Below, piece by piece: positions 58,498-64,000 of a stretch of DNA of 64,000 bases (the first letter of the stretch is position 1; every line of letters starts with the position of its first letter). Source of the DNA: Chondrilla cf. caribensis (lineage: Eukaryota; Porifera; Demospongiae; Chondrillida; Chondrillidae); contig OZ026568.1 of NCBI GenBank assembly GCA_964020155.1, positions 515,001 to 579,000 on the forward strand, read 5' to 3'. The notes below the pieces were generated by a model. That model had not been told where the DNA came from and searched no databases. It saw nothing but the letters and a program-made list of their open reading frames with translations. Made by a program: the position numbers and the translations under genes.

Positions 58498-61400
58498 ATG
58501 TTGCCCTTCACAGGAGGTCTCGTCTTGGTTTCTAGCCTGGTCATCAGCTGCTCTGCCATCCCAGTGGATGAGTTCATAGGATATCCCTTCAGCTCTTCCA
58601 CCCATCAGACATTTGCCTCTAATGATGACAATGCTATTACAGCCAACATTGCAGAATCCCTGTTGGTGAATGAGACCAGATATACAGCTGTTCATGTAAG
58701 CCTCACTTTCAGTCTCAGTTTTATGCTACCATGGATCGATACTCTTTCATGTTTACCGTATATATATTTGCATTGACCGCAACAATCATTAAACCGGATA
58801 TTGTATAAAGTGCTTGTTGACCACTACTGTATAAATCAGTGATTATAATATAGGCTATGTAGAGGGGTCTTCATTTGAAACACATTTTATGATGCATCAC
58901 ATGTCTGTTTACAGATCAACAACAATGGAGTCCTCAACTTCAACACTCCCACTAGTGCATATGTACCTCAGCCATTTCCTATAAATGGAAATGAGTACAT
59001 TGCCCTATTTTGGACTGATCTTGATACCAGGGACTGCCCAGAAATCATCAACAGTGTTTTCTATCGAGAATTCAAGAGTAGTGATTCTGACAGCAATCGT
59101 GCTTTCGAGACCATTAACAAAGTGGTGGAGTCATCTTCCGATTTTCAAGCACTCAGTGGGTGTGCGCGAGTGTCGTTTCGAGCTACGTGGGCATTTGCTG
59201 TTACCTGGAGGGAAGTCAGGTACTATAGTGGTTCTTGTGACAAGGTAGGTACAGTACATAAACAACATGTACTTTGTATATATTTAAGACAGTGAAATAT
59301 ATTTGTATATGTACTGTTTCTCTCATTCTAGTACAACGACTTCCAGGTTGTACTGGCTACAGATGGTAGACTGACATTTGCCATTATGAACTATGCCAGA
59401 GTTGATGTTGGTAGCAGACCTCCCATGGTGGGAGTCAATGCTGGAGATGGTGCTAACTTCCGTACCCACCCTGATGCCATGACAGCTGATATATACAATA
59501 TCGAGAGTGAACCAGGCAACACTGGAGAACTTGGTCAGTGGGTCTACCGCATTGATGTCATCAGTAACAGCACAGAAGAAAGTCCCAATGGACAGGTTGA
59601 CCCTCGAGATAGTGAGTGAAGTGAAGTCAATTATCAGTGCATAGTAAATAATTGATTAATTGATTATTAATCACAGGAAGTAATCAAGTGAGCATAACCT
59701 GAAACACCTCCCACTTTATTAGACAGAGTAGTCATCCAATAGATGTGATGTGGAGTCTTTCTGGGTAATAAATTGGGTGGCTTCATGTTCTGTTCAATGG
59801 ATTATCCCCTGTAATTTTAACCTATTTGCTTGCAATACCAATAATCAAATTTGATATGAAAGTCAATTGATAAATTGATTAATCAATTAATCTTCCCATC
59901 GTTAGTTTTAACTAAAATATTATTTTTCAGGCAAGATCAGTCTACTCCCTGGTGTGGGTACCATCTTCGGAGGCACTGCAGTGCGTGTTGTTGGTCCTTG
60001 TGTCCAAGACCCACAGGATATAAAGTGCTCTTTCGGACAGGAAACAGTTGATGGACGTTACCTCAAAGATGAACGCCAGTTCTTGTGTGTGACTCCTGAG
60101 TTTGAGAACCGTGAGGTAGGAAGGGTTTCTTTCACCTTGTCCTTCACACATGATGGTGATACAGTGACACTTAAAAGCCGCTTCTACAAAAGTGAGTTGT
60201 GTTTTTATCAACAGGATTATTTATGTGAAGATACTTATCATCAAAATGTTCATTCTGTAGTTGTCCATGAACATAAGGTGACCATCATTTCGAACACAGT
60301 TCCTATTCCCTTTAAGGATAAAGTGATAGTCACTTGGGATCCTGAGTTTTTGCCAGTGAAGGATCCTCAAGACTACAAGGTTGACATTGACCTCTATGAA
60401 TTGAGTACTATTGACGAATCTCTGAAGAAAATAGCCACTGTACTAACTGATGCTCCCAACAATGGGTCTACTGTTGTAATAGTGCCAACATATCCAACAA
60501 CTAGAGGTACAATTCTCAATTTCTTCAAAGTCACACTTGCACAATCTCATACCAGAGGGAAAAGGCAGTCAGATGCTATCAAACTTCTAGCAGCACTAGT
60601 TAAAGGTGCTGGTTGGGGGTCAGCCATTGTAGCAGCTGGTAATGCATTCATCAACCTAATGTGTGCTGGATGGTCTAGAACAGAGCCTGACGGAGAGACC
60701 CTCTTAGACCAGGTTGAGCCATGTCCTTGGACAGAAAGTCAGGCACGTTTGCCAAGCAGCAACTTTGAGGTGGAGGTGTTCAATTGCTTTGGAGTGGAAA
60801 TCCAAGGAGCACATAAGCTTTTTCATTCTGGTGCTGACATCTGCTTTAGACAGAAGACTCTCAGGTACATAGTGATAATAATTATTATGTTGAAAAGATT
60901 ACCTTTTCATATCCAATATATGTGATGTGCATACCATATGTTATGTACATGTTATGTGCACAATTCAAGTATGTATAATAAATATATGTGGAAGATTAGT
61001 CAATCTTACTAACTGATTGTATGTATTATTTGGTGTAGACCTGGAACACGTGCTGGGAACCAGTGTTGCTACAAGGATGGTAACCTCTGTACTGATGGAA
61101 GTTGTGGAGGAACAGTAGACAAGGTTTCCCCAAGAGGGGACTTTAAGTCCTGTCTGGACCACTTCATCCACGATGTTGCACCTATTGTCTGTGACGATTA
61201 CCTCCAAAAACGCCCCATTGATGATGGTAGTCGATACAGCCCTCCTCCTGTCCCTGGTGTGTTCCGTGCACACATACAGGTGTACGTATATAGTATATTA
61301 CGCTTCAGATGTGTATACACCTACTGTATGCAGTCACTACTGCCACAGTAGAATGTGAGGGCACCTTAATCAGTTCAGTATTTTTTTCATATTCATACAT

Positions 61401-63685
61401 CTGCAGCTTGTGTGTACGGTGATCCCCACATTGTCACTCTGGATGGACACAAGTACACTTTCAATGGAAAAGGAGAATTTATACTGATCAAGACAAAATA
61501 TAAGGATTTTGTTCTCCAAGGAAGAATGATCCAAGCTACAGACAATGCTGATGGCAGTGTATCTGCTACAGTGTTCTCGGCAATCGTTGGCAAGGAAACC
61601 AACTCGGACACAGTTCAAATTGAGTTGGATCCATTTGGTGAGCTTGTGGTACTGGTGAACGGAGAGGAGGTGAGCTTTGATGAACTCAGTACTTTGGAGT
61701 TCCACAATGTGACAGTTAGTGATCATGGAAACCAGACCATCTCAGCTACATTTGCATGTGGTGTTTACATCGAGGTTAAACAGGAGAACGGCATCATATC
61801 TGTCATGATAGTCAGTTTGTCTCAGGAGTTTAGGGGCTTCACATGTGGTTTGATGGGTAACTACAATGGCAACACAAGTGACGATCTCATTCCTAAGGGA
61901 AGCACATCTCCTATCAGCTTGGAGTCAACTCTACAGGTCATACATGAGCAGTTTGGTGTTACATGTGAGTGGTGGTGTGATGTATGTGTATGTGTGTGCA
62001 TGCGGATGCATATGTGCATGCATATGTGTACGTATGCATGTGTGTGTGTTTGTGTGTGTTTCAGTTTGTGTGTGCGTGTTCGTGTGTGTTTCAGTTTGTG
62101 TGTAGTTGTACTTATGTGTTTGTGTATGTGTGTATGTATACATAATATGTGTTTGTATGTGTGCTTGTGCCTGTGTGTGTGAGAGAGAGTGTGTGTGTGT
62201 AGACATCTATATGCTACTACACATGTAGGGATTATTCAGAACGAAAGTGAGAGTCTGTTCACCTACAGTGGCAACCAGTCTTGGGCTGACTACTACGATC
62301 CATTGTTTTCTCCTGTGTTTGAGCCAACGTTTTCAGACCCAGACCTGGAGGAGGATGCTAGAGAGATTTGCGATGGGGACACTTTCTGTCTCTTTGACAT
62401 TGCAGCGACAAAAAGAGTGGACATAGGAATGTCTACAATGATGGGAAACCAGGATCTTGATAGAATTACTGAGCTTTCACTTCCTGGTGAGTGGCAGAGT
62501 GATTGGGTAAGGTATATGCACAGGTAACCTCTTGAGTGGAGGCATGGGTGGATACAGTACCATACATGCGTATATGTAGGTACAATAATGTACTCAAATA
62601 ATAATAAAATGTCCAAAGTAGGTATTGTAGTTATTGCACCTCATCATTCCATTTCAGTTGTATGCAATCCGGAATGTGGACATGGACTGTGTGTGGAGAA
62701 TGATACGTGTAGTTGTGACCTTGGATACAAAGGGAGACTCTGTAATGAGTCAGGTATTTGCTATTGCACTGCATGTGTGTAGTGTGATGTGTATAGTGTG
62801 TACCCTATGTAATACTGCATGTAGCACTTGTACAGTGGTCATCTGAAGACTATGCACACACACACATACGTATGCACGCATGTACACATGCACACACACA
62901 AAATGATATACAGGATGTACAGCTTATATGGATGATATTGGACATGCATTATTTGATTGTTTTCATATATCATAATGTACAGATGTCGGTCCTTGTGATG
63001 TGAACATTTGTCAGAATGGAGGAAGGTGTACCAGAGTGTCCGACACACAAAGGTGTGACTGTAGGGAGGGGTACGTCGGGGACAGGTGTGAAACAGGTAA
63101 AGATCAACTACACATCTCTCTTGCATTGGCAGTGTGGACTCACAGTACATAGTCGATTAATTTTAATTGCAATTATGCAATACTGACTGAGTATGAGTAC
63201 ATGAAAATCAATATCACCTCCGTATATGATGGAACTAATAAATGTCTTATCAAGAGTGTATGGCATTCCTTGTGCTATGATCAGTGATATCATCAATGAT
63301 GATGTTCATCAGTGATGTTCGTCAATGTCACTTACTGATGATGCTAATGAGTGTGTGATTACATGATCTTAACATGTATTGTGCTTTGTTTGTTCTTGTA
63401 GCCATGGTAACCCCTAACGTTATCCTCTGGAGGAGGTCACCAATTGGAGTGGTGGTCATCTGGCGTGTCTCCTCCATCCATCCAGTGGAGAGGTTCCGTC
63501 TGACTGTGTTCGACACCACCTCAGGGAACACAAACATCCTGAACCTGGTGTTTGAGGCAGACCTTCAGCCGAGGATCTCTGCATTCCACATCTTTCTTAC
63601 TCGCGGTCACCAGTACACAGTGCAGGTGGAGGCTAGAGTGAACGGTCGATATGGAATACCAGGAGCTATTGATGTGAACTTCTAG
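58498..63685 (+). CDS. Gene D: secreted NIDO-AMOP-VWD-EGF-FN3 protein
   Basis: Eleven exons: 58498-58695, 58915-59244, 59332-59611, 59931-60191, 60261-60864, 61039-61256, 61407-61964, 62229-62486, 62658-62753, 62983-63096 and 63402-63685; 3201 nt, 1066 aa. Signal peptide about 1-21 (GLVLVSSLVISCSAIPV); NIDO about 45-270 (YIALFWTDLDTRDCPEI, AFAVTWREVRYYSG); E-set region (GVGTIFGGTAVRV, DPEFLPVKDPQDYKVDI); RGKRQSD basic cleavage-type site; AMOP split by intron 5 (RTEPDGETLLDQVEPCP, GNQCCYKDGNLCT, LQKRPIDDGS); VWD (VYGDPHIVTLDGHKYTF, TCGLMGNYNG with a cysteine absent from A-C); post-VWD module; two EGF domains; FN3-like end closing GAIDVNF. It is the most compact copy, free of transposons, and closest to gene C. 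The role is inferred to be extracellular adhesion or a barrier. Confidence 0.9.
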
Positions 63686-64000
63686 CAGTGATGTTTACTG
63701 AGAATCACTACAATAGGCTAGGCTACAACATAGGACTACTTAAGGACAGTGTGTCAGCCATTTATCTCAATCCATATATACTTAATACTTTGCAATTTGA
63801 ATTATTACTTATTATTACTCATCACTCAGCTGCCTTATATATTATTTGGTTGAAATCATTAAAAATAAAGGATCATTGCTGGATGTACTGTATTGAAGTG
63901 TGCATGCATGACACATCACGACAACAATGTACACTACAACCTGTCTCTAAAGAGGGACCAACACATTATACACTTTAATGTATATACCCGACTTGCAACA
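63686..64000 (+). other. Gene D 3' UTR
   Basis: Closely matches the 300 nt after gene C. A canonical AATAAA at 63864-63869 is the likely polyadenylation signal. Confidence 0.55.

Overview
This is a stretch of animal nuclear DNA, not bacterial or viral. Genes are split by GT-AG introns, CA/TG microsatellites are abundant, intergenic DNA is AT-rich and small inverted-repeat transposons are scattered throughout. The encoded families are a ferlin, NIDO-AMOP-VWD-EGF-FN3 proteins of the MUC4/SUSD2/Mesh type, and compact genes with short introns. Together these suggest an early-branching metazoan, most likely a sponge. The species cannot be fixed from the window. Every supported gene lies on the + strand.

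Layout: 1-3233 holds the last six exons of a ferlin (final C2 domain and C-terminal membrane anchor). Four complete tandem paralogues of one secreted multidomain gene follow: gene A (5045-15411), gene B (30172-38917), gene C (45269-51291) and gene D (58498-63685). Each has 11 exons with the same intron phases (0,0,1,1,2,1,1,1,1,1). The joined reading frames are 1090, 1068, 1063 and 1066 residues. Order in each protein: signal peptide, NIDO, IPT/Ig-like E-set region, AMOP split by intron 5, VWD starting with a GDPH motif, a cysteine-poor post-VWD module, two EGF-like domains, and a terminal FN3-like domain.

Between the complete genes lie partial copies. A mutated EGF-EGF-FN3 cassette is at 18187-19526. 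Relic AMOP/VWD/post-VWD exons at 23145-24108 are followed by an intact EGF-EGF-FN3 cassette at 25128-26339. Two nearly identical 1.2 kb units (26340-28814) carry an EGF exon and a 5'-truncated FN3 exon. A further cassette at 40128-41941 is broken by a hAT-like transposon. A dead first exon plus last-exon remnant lies at 56620-57129. Exons 7-10 all begin and end in phase 1, so they can be copied, skipped or added without shifting the frame. The array may therefore be a source of variable 3' ends.

The most unusual gene is at 53837-54343, between genes C and D. It is a small intronless gene with its own TATA box, encoding a secreted, cysteine-rich 168-residue protein. Its core resembles the bacterial Tlde1/DUF2778 L,D-transpeptidase-fold effector domain (PGTY strand, then FGLHPG and SEGCI with His102 and Cys110). 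I infer a peptidoglycan-targeting domain acquired from bacteria and turned into a secreted animal protein, possibly antibacterial. A ferlin-exon pseudogene lies just downstream at 55001-55096.

The remaining DNA is largely repeats: CA/TG arrays (often beside duplicated EGF exons), minisatellites, fold-back MITEs, pogo-like and hAT-like MITEs, a tRNA-derived SINE, and a roughly 0.78 kb insertion whose empty site is preserved in paralogous sequence. Exon boundaries were derived by eye by comparing the four paralogues. Family assignments come from motif recognition and no database search was run.
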